Source of the DNA: Ferruginibacter sp. HRS2-29
GTDB lineage: Bacteria; Bacteroidota; Bacteroidia; Chitinophagales; Chitinophagaceae
Length of the DNA stretch: 64,000 bases
Reading direction: 5' to 3'
NCBI RefSeq assembly: GCF_024343615.1
Contig: NZ_RJUB01000162.1
Coordinates: forward strand, 1-64,000
Shown one piece after another: positions 1 through 7,470 of the stretch. Each line of letters starts with the position of its first letter. The first letter of the stretch is position 1. The translations under genes and the position numbers were made by a program. Below the pieces are notes generated by a model. The model saw nothing but the letters and a program-made list of their open reading frames with translations, was not told the DNA's origin and did no database searches.

Positions 1-80
1 TTTCATTTTTACGAAGTAAAATAATCTGTGTAATCCCCTAATCCATTTTAAATCTGTGATCCCTTCTATGCTTCAATCTT
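1..80. repeat. Right half of a cloverleaf-type composite intergenic element, cut by the window edge
   Basis: The first bases form a small hairpin (TTTTAC-GAA-GTAAAA, about 7-21). It is followed by AATCTGTGTAATCCCC and AAATCTGTGATCCC, the same words that make the right outer arm of the complete copies at 6590, 13224, 28598 and 57392. The left half must lie before the window. The element sits downstream of the minus-strand membrane-protein gene that ends at 170. Confidence 0.75.
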
Positions 81-86
81 CGCTCA

Positions 87-167
87 AATTCGTAATTCGT
101 AATTCGTAATTCGTAATTCGTAATTCGTAATTCGTAATTCGTAATTCGTAATTCGTAATTCGTAATT
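87..167. repeat. Heptanucleotide tandem repeat (AATTCGT)n
   Basis: About 11.5 perfect copies of the 7-mer AATTCGT run without interruption and end 3 nt before the stop codon (TGA, complement of 170-172) of the minus-strand gene. A period of 7 cannot encode a one-residue repeat. I see no sign of coding. The same heptamer recurs at 28807, 29817, 34692 and 52203. Confidence 0.95.
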
Positions 168-169
168 GA

Positions 170-1339
170 TCAAATGTATTTCAACCACCACTGCCCATGT
201 TCCATCTTATATTTATTGAACCACTTGCACGGAAGATACAAAACCCCCACTACGGATATCCAGATGAGGTATACTACCGGTAACCCATAGCCGAAATTAC
301 GTGGCCTGAAAAGGAATGGCGGATCGCTGGCAATCTGCGACATACCATAACCGCTGGCGAAAAAGACAATGACCAGCAGGAAATGAAGCAGGTAAATATG
401 CAGGATGTAGTAGAAGAACGGCACGCGGCCATAAATGCTGACAACATCCGTCCAGCGGGCTTTTATGTTTTCAAGAAGCGCCAGTAATATCATTCCCGGG
501 CCAAGAGTCATGCAGGTGTATTGCAGCGAAGGTGGGTATTTGCTGGTATCGAGGAACGAAAGTAAACTATGTTCCCCATTGACCCATCTGCCCGGATCGC
601 CATAACCTTGGAGCAAACGGCTTACAATAAATAGCACGATCATGGCGGAACCTGTAATCAGTAACAATTTTTTCCTGCGACTGGCATCCATCTCTTTCAC
701 AAACCAACGGCCCATTGCATAACCGGTGAACATGATTCCTGTCCAGGGCAGAATTGCATAAAATGCACCGATGAAATGTGCCGGACCCAGTGGTATGATC
801 GTGCCTCTTGCGGTAAAAAAGACTTTCCATATATTGGCTGCAAAGCCTGTAGCAGGAAGGTTGGCATAATCCAGTGCATTGTGCCCTACCACCAGCAGTA
901 GCCCGATCGGCAGTATGAGTTTACCGGAAATACGTGTCAGCAAACCAAGCAGGATCATACTGCAGCCGATAGCCCATATTACCTGCAGCATGATGAAATT
1001 GTAAAACGGGTTGAAAAATATGCCCAGTGTTACGATCACTATTTCCACTATCACCAGCCAGATGCCACGTTTTATGAGGAATGCGGAAGCCTCTTTCCGA
1101 CTTTTGTTTTTGGAAGAAAGGAATGCGGAGATACCTGATAACAATACGAATATCGGGGCGCAATAATGCGTGATCCAGCGGGTGAAATACAATGGGATGG
1201 TGGTAGTTTCCGGATTCATCGGATCGGCAGTGATCGCGCTGCTGTGAAAATAATCCCGGGTATGATCCAGTGCCATGATGATCATTACCAGTCCGCGAAG
1301 TATATCGATGGAATTGATACGGTATTGATTTTTTTGCAT
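170..1339 (-). CDS. DUF1624 / heparan-alpha-glucosaminide N-acetyltransferase-like membrane protein
   Basis: A 389-residue multi-pass inner-membrane protein. The N-terminus carries the family signature ILRGLVMIIMALDHTRD (about residues 12-28), including the Asp-His pair typical of DUF1624. About ten hydrophobic segments follow. Relatives move acetyl groups across a membrane onto glucosamine-type sugars, but the acceptor here cannot be told from sequence. It is transcribed alone. Its 5' side faces the divergent cyanophycinase-like gene across a tandem-repeat palindrome, and its stop codon abuts a heptamer run. The family call is firm; the enzymatic role is inference. Confidence 0.8.
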   Translation of the reverse strand: MQKNQYRINSIDILRGLVMIIMALDHTRDYFHSSAITADPMNPETTTIPLYFTRWITHYCAPIFVLLSGISAFLSSKNKSRKEASAFLIKRGIWLVIVEIVIVTLGIFFNPFYNFIMLQVIWAIGCSMILLGLLTRISGKLILPIGLLLVVGHNALDYANLPATGFAANIWKVFFTARGTIIPLGPAHFIGAFYAILPWTGIMFTGYAMGRWFVKEMDASRRKKLLLITGSAMIVLFIVSRLLQGYGDPGRWVNGEHSLLSFLDTSKYPPSLQYTCMTLGPGMILLALLENIKARWTDVVSIYGRVPFFYYILHIYLLHFLLVIVFFASGYGMSQIASDPPFLFRPRNFGYGLPVVYLIWISVVGVLYLPCKWFNKYKMEHGQWWLKYI

Positions 1340-1358
1340 GCAGAAAGATAATAATTAA

Positions 1359-1508
1359 ATGGATAATAGTATAATGGATAATGGTATAATGGATAATGGT
1401 ATAATGGATAATGGTATAATGGATAATGGTATAATGGATAATGGTATAATGAATAAATTTATAATGATCAATATTATCCATTGTAACATTATCCATTATA
1501 ACATTATA
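1359..1508. repeat. Palindrome with 15-mer tandem-repeat left arm (ATAATGGATAATGGT)n
   Basis: The left arm has about six copies of the 15-mer, itself built from ATAATGG and ATAATGGT. The right arm (about 1471-1508) reads ATTATCCATTGTAAC and ATTATCCATTATAAC, the reverse complement of the same words. It fills the space between two divergent genes, so it cannot be a 3' terminator for either. Confidence 0.9.
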
Positions 1509-1515
1509 TTCATGT

Positions 1516-2361
1516 ATGCTTAAAATCATTTCTCTGCTTCTCATAGCAGCATCTTCACCGGTGTTATTGCTGGCGCAAAAAAAATCCCCGCAGGGGAACC
1601 TGTTTATTATCGGTGGCGGCAATCGCGGGCCTGAACTGATGAAAACCATGCTGGACGTGGCGAAGCTGTCACCGGCAGATTATATCGTGGTATTGCCCAT
1701 GGCAAGTGAAGAGCCGGACAGCGCATTTTTTTACATGAAAAAATCATTGGAGGGGATAACTGCCAACGTGATGGTGTGCCTGAGATTCGACAGCAACGAT
1801 GCTCCGGGATCCCGGCTGGATTCTTTGGGGAAAGCGAAGCTGATCTTCATTTCCGGTGGTGATCAGTCGAGGTTCATGAAATCGATAAAATATACTCCGG
1901 TTGCATCTGTTATCCAACAGGCATATAATAGCGGGGCAACCATCGCGGGTACAAGTGCCGGTGCTGCGGTGATGAGTAAACAGATGATCACGGGAAAAGA
2001 GCTCATCAGTAATACGGGTTACAATGCTACTTTCAAAAAGATCGTAAAAGGGAATATCGAATTTGAACCCGGGCTTGGGTTATTGAAAAACGCCATTGTA
2101 GATCAGCATTTTATTGTGCGCAGCCGCTACAACCGTTTGATATCAGCACTTTCAGAGCATCCGGATCAACTTTGTATCGGCATCGATGAAGCCACCGCGA
2201 TCATTGTAAAACCTGGCAACAAAATTTCCGTTACGGGAGAAGCCCAGGTGTTGGTACTTTCAAAACCACGTAATACAGGGATTACCGCCAAAGGATTGAT
2301 TTATGCCGGGGAGATAGTGATGAGTATTTATGTAGCAGGACAGGAATTTGCGATCAGATAA
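1516..2361 (+). CDS. Secreted cyanophycinase-like serine peptidase (family S51)
   Basis: 281 residues. The first 20 look like a signal peptide ending before QKKSPQ, so the enzyme should be periplasmic or exported. GGDQ (residues 114-117) and GTSAGAAVM, with the probable nucleophile Ser147, match cyanophycinase and related S51 peptidases, which cleave beta-Asp-Arg or Asp-X dipeptide bonds. The length fits the family. It is a single-gene unit; the stop TAA runs straight into a palindromic repeat. I cannot tell whether it cleaves cyanophycin or other isoaspartyl substrates. No cyanophycin synthetase gene is seen in the window. Confidence 0.85.
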   Translation: MLKIISLLLIAASSPVLLLAQKKSPQGNLFIIGGGNRGPELMKTMLDVAKLSPADYIVVLPMASEEPDSAFFYMKKSLEGITANVMVCLRFDSNDAPGSRLDSLGKAKLIFISGGDQSRFMKSIKYTPVASVIQQAYNSGATIAGTSAGAAVMSKQMITGKELISNTGYNATFKKIVKGNIEFEPGLGLLKNAIVDQHFIVRSRYNRLISALSEHPDQLCIGIDEATAIIVKPGNKISVTGEAQVLVLSKPRNTGITAKGLIYAGEIVMSIYVAGQEFAIR

Positions 2362-2462
2362 TCTATGATCTATGATGTCTTCTGGTCAGAAGAATGTTCA
2401 TTTCATTAATGTCCTTTAATCAGAAGGAGATCATACATCATAGATCATACATCATAGATCAA
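2361..2462. repeat. Palindrome of ATGATCTATGATGT-type repeats between convergent genes
   Basis: The left arm ATCTATGATCTATGATG (2361-2377) is matched by reverse-complement words in 2430-2462, with a small inner hairpin CTTCTG-GT-CAGAAG. The right arm overlaps the 3' end of the next gene: its last four residues and stop codon are written in repeat sequence. Confidence 0.85.
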
Positions 2463-2681
2463 AGTAGCTTCATATCCCATTTCTTCCATCATCTTAATCA
2501 CAGGAGCAGCGGCTATCTCTCCCGATCGGCTTTCGATCCGCAGTATCCGGTCACAATCATGCAGGTCGAAATTGGCAAGATATGCTGTGAATGCCGCATG
2601 CAGCCGCTCCACGATCATATCGGCTTCGGCACGATCGTATACATCGGTTCGAAAGATCTCTATGTTGGGCAGGGAACGCAT
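2445..2681 (-). CDS. Small conserved-looking protein of unknown function
   Basis: 78 residues, soluble, no signal peptide. The C-terminal part (VIKMMEEMGYEATLIYDV) has the look of the last helix and strand of a ferredoxin-like or heavy-metal-associated fold, but there is no CxxC, so I do not assign metal binding. It starts 27 nt after the VOC-family gene upstream and is probably co-transcribed with it. The codons for LIYDV and the TGA stop lie inside the flanking tandem-repeat palindrome, so the natural C-terminus may have been set by the repeat. Confidence 0.6.
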   Translation of the reverse strand: MRSLPNIEIFRTDVYDRAEADMIVERLHAAFTAYLANFDLHDCDRILRIESRSGEIAAAPVIKMMEEMGYEATLIYDV

Positions 2682-2708
2682 GAAGATTTAATCACTCTGT
2701 TTTGTTTG

Positions 2709-3125
2709 TCAGTAATCGTAATTTACCATCCATTGTATGCCGAATTTATCGGTGAGCATACCAAACAGGGCGCCCCAGAACATTTTTTCCAAAGGCATAT
2801 CCACCTTGCCCCCTGCCGACAAGCCATCGAACAGTTTATGCGATTCTTCTTCGCTTTCGGTATTCAAAGAAATGGAAATATTGGTGCCCGTGGTAACCTG
2901 CGGCATAACGCTTGGCACATCCGTACCCATCAATATTGAATTAGAGGAGATCGGCAACGCTACATGCATGATGCCTTTTTGTTCATTCAGTGGAATATGC
3001 TCACAGCCCGGTGTGCCTTCGAAACGCTGGAGTGTAGTGAATTCGCCGCCAAAAACGGATCTGTAAAAGTTGAATGCTTCTTCGGTGTTGCCGTTGAAAT
3101 TCAAATAAGGATTTGCTGTTGCCAT
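2709..3125 (-). CDS. VOC-family protein, PhnB/glyoxalase-like
   Basis: 138 residues from the internal ATG (MATANPYLNFNG), chosen because family members begin just before this first strand; the longer frame to 3176 adds an unlikely N-terminus. Features of the PhnB-like VOC fold are NPYLNFNGNTEEAFNFYRSV, FGGEF, MHVALPI and the closing DKFGIQWMVNYD. Such proteins are small dimers whose substrate usually is not known. First gene of a two-gene minus-strand unit with the 78-residue protein. A tandem-repeat palindrome lies upstream (3232-3305). Confidence 0.8.
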   Translation of the reverse strand: MATANPYLNFNGNTEEAFNFYRSVFGGEFTTLQRFEGTPGCEHIPLNEQKGIMHVALPISSNSILMGTDVPSVMPQVTTGTNISISLNTESEEESHKLFDGLSAGGKVDMPLEKMFWGALFGMLTDKFGIQWMVNYDY

Positions 3126-3231
3126 GATGAATGCTTTAAAATAGATGATCGATACATCAAAGTTATTCCGTTGCATCCGGAACGTATGGGGCTAAAGAAG
3201 ACTTTGAAAGGGGCAGGAGGGACAAAGAGGT

Positions 3232-3305
3232 GGATAATGGATAATTGATAATGAGTTCGAAAGAGTTGACGCGCTGAGTGCTTTTTTACTAATTATCCAT
3301 TATCA
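3232..3305. repeat. Palindrome of GATAATGGATAAT repeats
   Basis: The left arm GATAATGGATAATTGATAATG (in two pieces, 3232-3252) pairs with AATTATCCATTATCAT at 3290-3305. The right arm ends 2 nt before the stop codon of the minus-strand pentapeptide gene at 3307. Confidence 0.8.
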
Positions 3306-3306
3306 T

Positions 3307-3879
3307 CTAGTCTATTTCAATATCATATTTATCCAGTAGCCCTGCAATTCCATCCGAAGAAAATTTCGCCTTTTTTATCCTGTTAAGTTCCGGATCGATG
3401 GAGTAGTGGAGGGCTGTGCGGAAGTCAGCCTGCTCCAGGTTGGTTTCATCAAACACGGAGCCGGCGAGGTCGCAGTCTTTGAAAATGGCTTCTGTCAGAT
3501 TAGCCTCGGTGAAATCCACTTCGTGTAAAACACAATCATCGAAGAAGGTGCCTTTCGCTTTAAGTTTATAAAACGAAGAAAAATTGAGGAGGCATTTTTC
3601 AAAGCGAACTTCAAATAATAATGGTTTGCATTGATCGAAGCGTACGCCTAATAATTTGCAATCATTGAAGGAAATATTCCGCCAGGCTGTATTCGCCGAA
3701 TTCACGAGACTGAAATTGCAGCCGCGGAAACTGCATTCTATAAAATTCACCCCGCTGATGTCGGCATTGGAAAAATCACAATTGATGAACGTGCAGTTCT
3801 CGTAATCGCCTTCGGCAAGTTTTTGCTCCGCGAAAGATTGGGTGTCGTATTCTTTATCGACGATGTAAACTTTTTCCAT
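3307..3879 (-). CDS. Pentapeptide-repeat protein
   Basis: 190 residues made almost wholly of A(D/N/C)F/L-x-x repeats, for example CDFSNADISGVNFIECSF and ADFRTALHY. This predicts a right-handed quadrilateral beta-helix. The size and the short non-repeat C-terminal tail (DPELNRIKKAKFSSDGIAGLLDKY, split here: DPELNRIKK and AKFSSDGIAGLL) resemble the Qnr/McbG group. Those can shield DNA gyrase from toxins or quinolones, but sequence alone does not show it here. It follows the DUF1801 gene by 6 nt on the minus strand, so the two form an operon. Confidence 0.85.
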   Translation of the reverse strand: MEKVYIVDKEYDTQSFAEQKLAEGDYENCTFINCDFSNADISGVNFIECSFRGCNFSLVNSANTAWRNISFNDCKLLGVRFDQCKPLLFEVRFEKCLLNFSSFYKLKAKGTFFDDCVLHEVDFTEANLTEAIFKDCDLAGSVFDETNLEQADFRTALHYSIDPELNRIKKAKFSSDGIAGLLDKYDIEID

Positions 3880-3885
3880 CAGGCG

Positions 3886-4278
3886 CTATTTATTCTTTTT
3901 CTTCAATCTTTTTGCTTCAGTCTTCCCGAGGTTTTCCTGTATACGAAATGCTACGATCTGCTTCACGAGGTCCAGCGGCAGTGGCTTATCCAGCGGAAAC
4001 TGCACGGAACCTTTCGCATGTTTATAACCAGCGATCTCTTTCTTGAAATTTTCTATTCCCGAAGCGCCGGGATAAAAACCGATGTGGCGCTCGTAGCCGG
4101 CAAAATACACCAGCGGGCCATGGAATTTATAGGCCGGCATCTGGTAACCGATGTATTCTTCCGCTCCCGGTGCAGCTTTGCGGATGGTGGTGCGCAATTG
4201 CTTCAGCAGTTTTTGCGTAGCTGCAGGAAAACCGGTGATATAGCTTTCCACGTCTTTGATGTCTGGCCTGGAGATCAT
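3886..4278 (-). CDS. DUF1801 (YdhG-like) protein
   Basis: 130 residues from the ATG giving MISRPDIKDVESY; the longer frame adds nine unlikely residues. DUF1801 hallmarks are the N-terminal helix pair ending in the TIRKAAPGAEEYIGYQMP strand, YFAGYERHIGFYP, and the C-terminal VKQIVAFRIQEN followed by a lysine-rich tail. Small cytosolic fold of unknown biochemical role, often next to other stress-type small genes. First gene of an operon with the pentapeptide protein; only 8 nt separate its start from a repeat palindrome. Confidence 0.8.
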   Translation of the reverse strand: MISRPDIKDVESYITGFPAATQKLLKQLRTTIRKAAPGAEEYIGYQMPAYKFHGPLVYFAGYERHIGFYPGASGIENFKKEIAGYKHAKGSVQFPLDKPLPLDLVKQIVAFRIQENLGKTEAKRLKKKNK

Positions 4279-4286
4279 GGGAGGAA

Positions 4287-4382
4287 GTTTCACGCAAAGT
4301 CGCAAAGATTTCGCAAAGAGGCAAAAATTATAATAAATTCCTTTGCGCCTTTTACTTTCCTCTTTGTGCCTTTACGGGAAAT
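4287..4382. repeat. Palindrome of CGCAAAG-type repeats
   Basis: The left arm contains CACGCAAAGTCGCAAAG and TTCGCAAAGAGGC. The right arm contains CCTTTGCGCC and CCTCTTTGTGCCTTTACG. The same CTTTGCG/CTCTGCG word family recurs at 43854 and 61588. A separate, conventional terminator for lpdA lies just beyond it, so this element is not needed for that job. Confidence 0.8.
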
Positions 4383-4413
4383 AAAAAAAGGACTACAGGT
4401 TTCCCTGCAATCC
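4383..4413 (-). terminator. Rho-independent terminator of the dihydrolipoyl dehydrogenase gene
   Basis: On the minus strand a 10-bp stem GGATTGCAGG / CCTGTAGTCC (two G-U pairs in RNA) closes a GAAA tetraloop and is followed directly by seven T. It begins about 45 nt after the lpdA stop codon. Confidence 0.85.
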
Positions 4414-4455
4414 CTTTCTTCTTCATGCTTATAAAAAGTTGTCACATCTGCCAAC

Positions 4456-5844
4456 TTAAATGTCGATTGCTTCGCCATAAGCTGCAGCAGTAGCTTCCTT
4501 CAGCGCTTCGCTCATGGTCGGGTGCGGGTGAACAGCGTTCATCAGTTCATACCCGGTAGTTTCAAGCTTACGGGCAACCACGGCTTCCGCGATGATCTCC
4601 GTTACGTTCATACCGATCATATGACATCCGAGGAATTCACCATATTTCGCATCGAAGATCACTTTTACAAAACCTTCGGTGGCGCCTGCCGCCACAGCTT
4701 TTCCGCTTGCTATGAATGGGAATTTGCCCACTTTTATTTCATATCCTGCTTCTTTGGCCGCTTTTTCGGTATATCCTACAGAAGCTATTTCCGGAGAAGT
4801 ATAGGTACAACCAGGGATATTATTGTAATCCAGCAGGTCTACTTTATGACCGCTCAGGTGCTCAGCAGCATTGATACCTTCTTTGGTAGCCACATGCGCC
4901 AACGCCTGACCAGGGGTACAATCCCCGATAGCGTACAGGCCCGGTACATTTGTCTGCTGGTAAGCATCCACCACGATCTTTCCTTTTTCAGTTTTTACAC
5001 CCAGTTCTTCCAGGCCAAGATTTTCAAGATTGGCAACGATACCTACAGCGCTCAACAGGATATCGGCTTCCAGCACCACTTCGCCGTCGGCAGTTTTTAC
5101 GGTAGCTTTCACTCCTTCGCCGCTGGTATCCACTTTGGTCACTTCACTGTTGGTCATGATGGTGATACCTTGTTTCTTGAACTGCTTTTCCATTTCCTTG
5201 CTGATATCTTCATCTTCTACCGGCACGATACGCGGCATGAACTCAACGATGGTCACTTTGGTACCCATGGTATTGTAGAAATAGGCGAATTCGCTTCCGA
5301 TAGCGCCGCTACCGCAAACGATCATGCTTTTTGGTTGCGTAGGCAAAGACATTGCCTTACGGTATTCGATGATCTTTTGACCATCGATCTTCATGCTCGG
5401 TAATTCCCTTGCACGGGCACCTGTTGCCAGGATGATATTTTTAGCTTCCACAGTTTGTTTGCTGCCGTCTGCTGCTGTTACTTCCAGTTTATTGGCTGCT
5501 ACCAGTTTACCTGTACCCATGATCACATCGATCTTGTTCTTTTTCATCAGGAACTGGATGCCCTTGCTCATTTTATCGGCTACGCCTCGGCTGCGGGTGA
5601 TCACTGCCGGGAAATCAGCCGTAGGATCGGCGATGTTCAGTCCGTAAGTGCTTGCATGTTTGGTGTAATCAAAAACCTGCGCGCTTTTCAGCAATGCTTT
5701 GGTAGGGATGCAACCCCAGTTGAGGCAGATACCGCCCAACGACTCCTTTTCAACGATAGCTACTTTTTTGCCCAGCTGGCTTGCCCTGATTGCAGCAGGG
5801 TATCCGCCCGGGCCGCTTCCTAAAACTATTACGTCGTATGCCAT
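4456..5844 (-). CDS. lpdA: Dihydrolipoyl dehydrogenase (E3)
   Basis: 462 residues, full length. It re-oxidises dihydrolipoamide of 2-oxoacid dehydrogenase and glycine-cleavage complexes, using FAD and NAD+. Visible are the FAD-binding GSGPGGYPAA, the redox disulfide GGICLNWGCIPTKAL (Cys40, Cys45), the NAD-binding GSGAIGSEFAYFY, the second FAD motif YAIGDCTPGQALAHVA, and the C-terminal catalytic HPHPTMSEALKEA. It stands alone, with a good Bacteroidota-type promoter upstream (5894-5925) and a terminator downstream. No E1 or E2 gene is nearby. Confidence 0.97.
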   Translation of the reverse strand: MAYDVIVLGSGPGGYPAAIRASQLGKKVAIVEKESLGGICLNWGCIPTKALLKSAQVFDYTKHASTYGLNIADPTADFPAVITRSRGVADKMSKGIQFLMKKNKIDVIMGTGKLVAANKLEVTAADGSKQTVEAKNIILATGARARELPSMKIDGQKIIEYRKAMSLPTQPKSMIVCGSGAIGSEFAYFYNTMGTKVTIVEFMPRIVPVEDEDISKEMEKQFKKQGITIMTNSEVTKVDTSGEGVKATVKTADGEVVLEADILLSAVGIVANLENLGLEELGVKTEKGKIVVDAYQQTNVPGLYAIGDCTPGQALAHVATKEGINAAEHLSGHKVDLLDYNNIPGCTYTSPEIASVGYTEKAAKEAGYEIKVGKFPFIASGKAVAAGATEGFVKVIFDAKYGEFLGCHMIGMNVTEIIAEAVVARKLETTGYELMNAVHPHPTMSEALKEATAAAYGEAIDI

Positions 5845-5893
5845 AAAAATGTATGATTTGATGATGTATGTTCAGTGAACTGAATTTCGTGTG

Positions 5894-5925
5894 CAAATTT
5901 AGTTTGAAATGGGGGATTAGCCAAA
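5894..5925 (-). promoter_or_regulatory. Bacteroidota-type promoter for lpdA
   Basis: Read on the minus strand: TTTG, 20 nt, TAAATTTG, matching the -33 TTTG / -7 TAnnTTTG consensus known for Bacteroidota housekeeping promoters. It predicts an untranslated leader of about 45 nt. Confidence 0.6.
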
Positions 5926-5929
5926 TTTA

Positions 5930-6074
5930 GTGAATAGGGAATAGTCAATAGTGAAACCTTCGATAGGTTGTTCATGAAGGCGGGTTTTAGTCAGATTTTT
6001 ATAGAACTGTTTTTGAAAAGCTTCGGTTGACTTTATAAACGTTAAAGTTTTGACTATTGCCTATTCACTATTGA
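5930..6074. repeat. Palindrome of GAATAGTCAATAGTG repeats between divergent genes
   Basis: The left arm GTGAATAGGGAATAGTCAATAG (in pieces, about 5930-5953) pairs with TGACTATTGCCTATTCACTATTGAC words at about 6051-6074. The arms are about 95 nt apart. It lies between the lpdA promoter and the start of the thioredoxin-like gene. Confidence 0.8.
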
Positions 6075-6097
6075 CTTTTCGAAGTTACCTTTGCCCC

Positions 6098-6583
6098 ATG
6101 AAAAAAGCATTCCTCATCCTCTCCCTCATCACTTTATCCATAGCGGCCAACAGCCAATCCATCAAAAAGTATAAGATCACCGATATTGAAAAATACATCG
6201 CCACTTCAAAAGATTCGGTACTGGTGATCAATTTCTGGGCTACTTTCTGCAAACCATGCGTGGCAGAAATACCATCGTTCATCAAAGTAACGGACCAGTA
6301 TAAACACCGTGGCGTGAAACTATTACTCGTAAGCCTCGACCTGCCGGCATTTTACCCCGCAAAGATCGCCAGCTTCGCAAAGGCGCACAATTTTACCTCC
6401 ACCATCGTGTGGCTCGACGAAACCAATGCGAATTATTTCTGTCCGAAGATCGATCCTAAATGGAGTGGATCCATCCCGGCCACGTTGATCGTCAATAAGA
6501 AAACGGGGTACAGGAAATTTTTTGAGGAAGAAATGGAAGAGAAGAAGTTTGAAGAAGAATTGAAGGCTGCCATAGGAAACTAG
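6098..6583 (+). CDS. TlpA-like periplasmic thioredoxin-fold protein
   Basis: 161 residues from MKKAFLILS; the ATG at 6098 is chosen because it opens a clear signal peptide (cleavage near ANSQS) and lies 4 nt after a promoter-like TACCTTTG. The mature part has the active-site segment NFWATFCKPCVAE with Cys51 and Cys54, followed by the usual cis-Pro region before TLIVNKKTG. The family handles thiol-disulfide exchange in the periplasm, for example for cytochrome maturation or as a resident reductase; the partner is unknown. Single gene, followed by a cloverleaf element. Confidence 0.85.
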   Translation: MKKAFLILSLITLSIAANSQSIKKYKITDIEKYIATSKDSVLVINFWATFCKPCVAEIPSFIKVTDQYKHRGVKLLLVSLDLPAFYPAKIASFAKAHNFTSTIVWLDETNANYFCPKIDPKWSGSIPATLIVNKKTGYRKFFEEEMEEKKFEEELKAAIGN

Positions 6584-6589
6584 AGAGCG

Positions 6590-6751
6590 ATCACGGATTT
6601 TAAATTGATTAGGCGATTACACAGATTATATTTTGCTGGCGCAAAATAAAAATGCAGTTTATAAAGTAATTCAACTTTTATAAACTGCATTTTTATTTTT
6701 ACGAAGTAAAAATCATCTGTGTAATCGCCTAATCAATTTAAAATCCGTGAT
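6590..6751. repeat. Cloverleaf-type composite palindrome (complete copy)
   Basis: The outer arms (6590-6626 and 6715-6751) are a perfect 37-bp inverted repeat starting ATCACGGATTTTAAATTG. Inside are three hairpins: a left side arm ATTTTGC-TGGC-GCAAAAT, an apical stem of 22 bp around AATGCAGTTTATAAA (about 6644-6665 with 6677-6698), and a right side arm TTTTTAC-GAA-GTAAAAA. The whole folds like a four-way junction. It separates the convergent tlpA-like and purE genes. It has no coding potential and no anticodon-like logic, so it is not a tRNA. Confidence 0.9.
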
Positions 6752-6768
6752 GCTGATCTTTGATATCT

Positions 6769-7245
6769 TTATTTGATTCCCTTAAGCACATCCAGTTCGA
6801 GCTGCTTTTTATATCCATCCAGTTTCTCTGCTACCACATTATCATTCGCGCCAATGATCTGTGTAGCCAATATCCCCGCATTCCTGGCCCCATTCAATGC
6901 TACCGTTGCCACCGGTACTCCGCCCGGCATCTGGAGGATAGACAGTACCGAATCCCATCCATCAATGGAATTAGACGATTTTACCGGCACGCCTATCACC
7001 GGCAGGCTGGTATAAGCAGCCACCATGCCAGGAAGATGTGCCGCACCGCCTGCCCCGGCAATGATCACCTTCAGTCCGCGGCCACGGGCTTCCATAGCAT
7101 AAGTACGCATACGGTCGGGTGTGCGATGCGCCGAAACGATGGTGATCTCGTACGGTATTTCAAACTGCTGAAGCATTTTTTCGGCTTCCTGCATCACAGG
7201 CATATCGCTCTGGCTGCCCATTATGATCCCTACTATTGGTTGCAT
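6769..7245 (-). CDS. purE: N5-carboxyaminoimidazole ribonucleotide mutase
   Basis: 158 residues, the length of class I PurE. It converts N5-CAIR, made by PurK, to CAIR in purine synthesis. Signatures are GSQSDMPVM near the N-terminus, SAHRTPDRM, and the substrate loop [19 protein letters not shown]. The partner gene purK is also on the minus strand but 6 kb away, beyond the RND operon, rather than adjacent as in many bacteria. Upstream is a TAGGGATTAG-type palindrome shared with the divergent efflux operon. Confidence 0.96.
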   Translation of the reverse strand: MQPIVGIIMGSQSDMPVMQEAEKMLQQFEIPYEITIVSAHRTPDRMRTYAMEARGRGLKVIIAGAGGAAHLPGMVAAYTSLPVIGVPVKSSNSIDGWDSVLSILQMPGGVPVATVALNGARNAGILATQIIGANDNVVAEKLDGYKKQLELDVLKGIK

Positions 7246-7295
7246 CGGGTTATTTTTTACGCAAAGAACGACAAAAATTCTACATGTTTGTAATA

Positions 7296-7360
7296 GTTTA
7301 GGGATTAGGGAATAGAGTTTAGTGTCCTGACGCCGAAACTCTGATCCCTAAACACTAATC
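7296..7360. repeat. Palindrome of TTTAGGGATTAGGG repeats between divergent genes
   Basis: The left arm GTTTAGGGATTAGGGAATAG...(7296-7320) pairs with AAACTCTGATCCCTAAACAC words at 7336-7360. It sits between the divergent purE and efflux-adaptor genes. Related words recur at 20641 and 63701. Confidence 0.8.
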
Positions 7361-7437
7361 TTCCTGTTATATCAACTTTAAATCATATCTCGCTACCATT
7401 CATATTATTGCGCCCGGCTTATCTTGGCAAACTGTTT

Positions 7438-7445
7438 TATATTTG
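7438..7445 (+). promoter_or_regulatory. Possible -7 box of the RND efflux operon
   Basis: TATATTTG fits TAnnTTTG and would give a leader of about 20 nt, but I see no TTTG at the expected -33 distance. Confidence 0.35.
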
Positions 7446-7470
7446 GCTTAATATTTATTAAATAGATGTA

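Noticed and set aside
921-1649. Long minus-strand frame with a repeated YTIIH peptide
   Set aside because: It lies over the DUF1624 gene in another frame, and the peptide repeat is only a reading of the 15-mer DNA repeat at 1359.
4522-5403. 293-codon plus-strand frame opposite lpdA
   Set aside because: It is a shadow of a strongly supported gene on the other strand, with a composition rich in His, Phe and Arg as expected for antisense frames.
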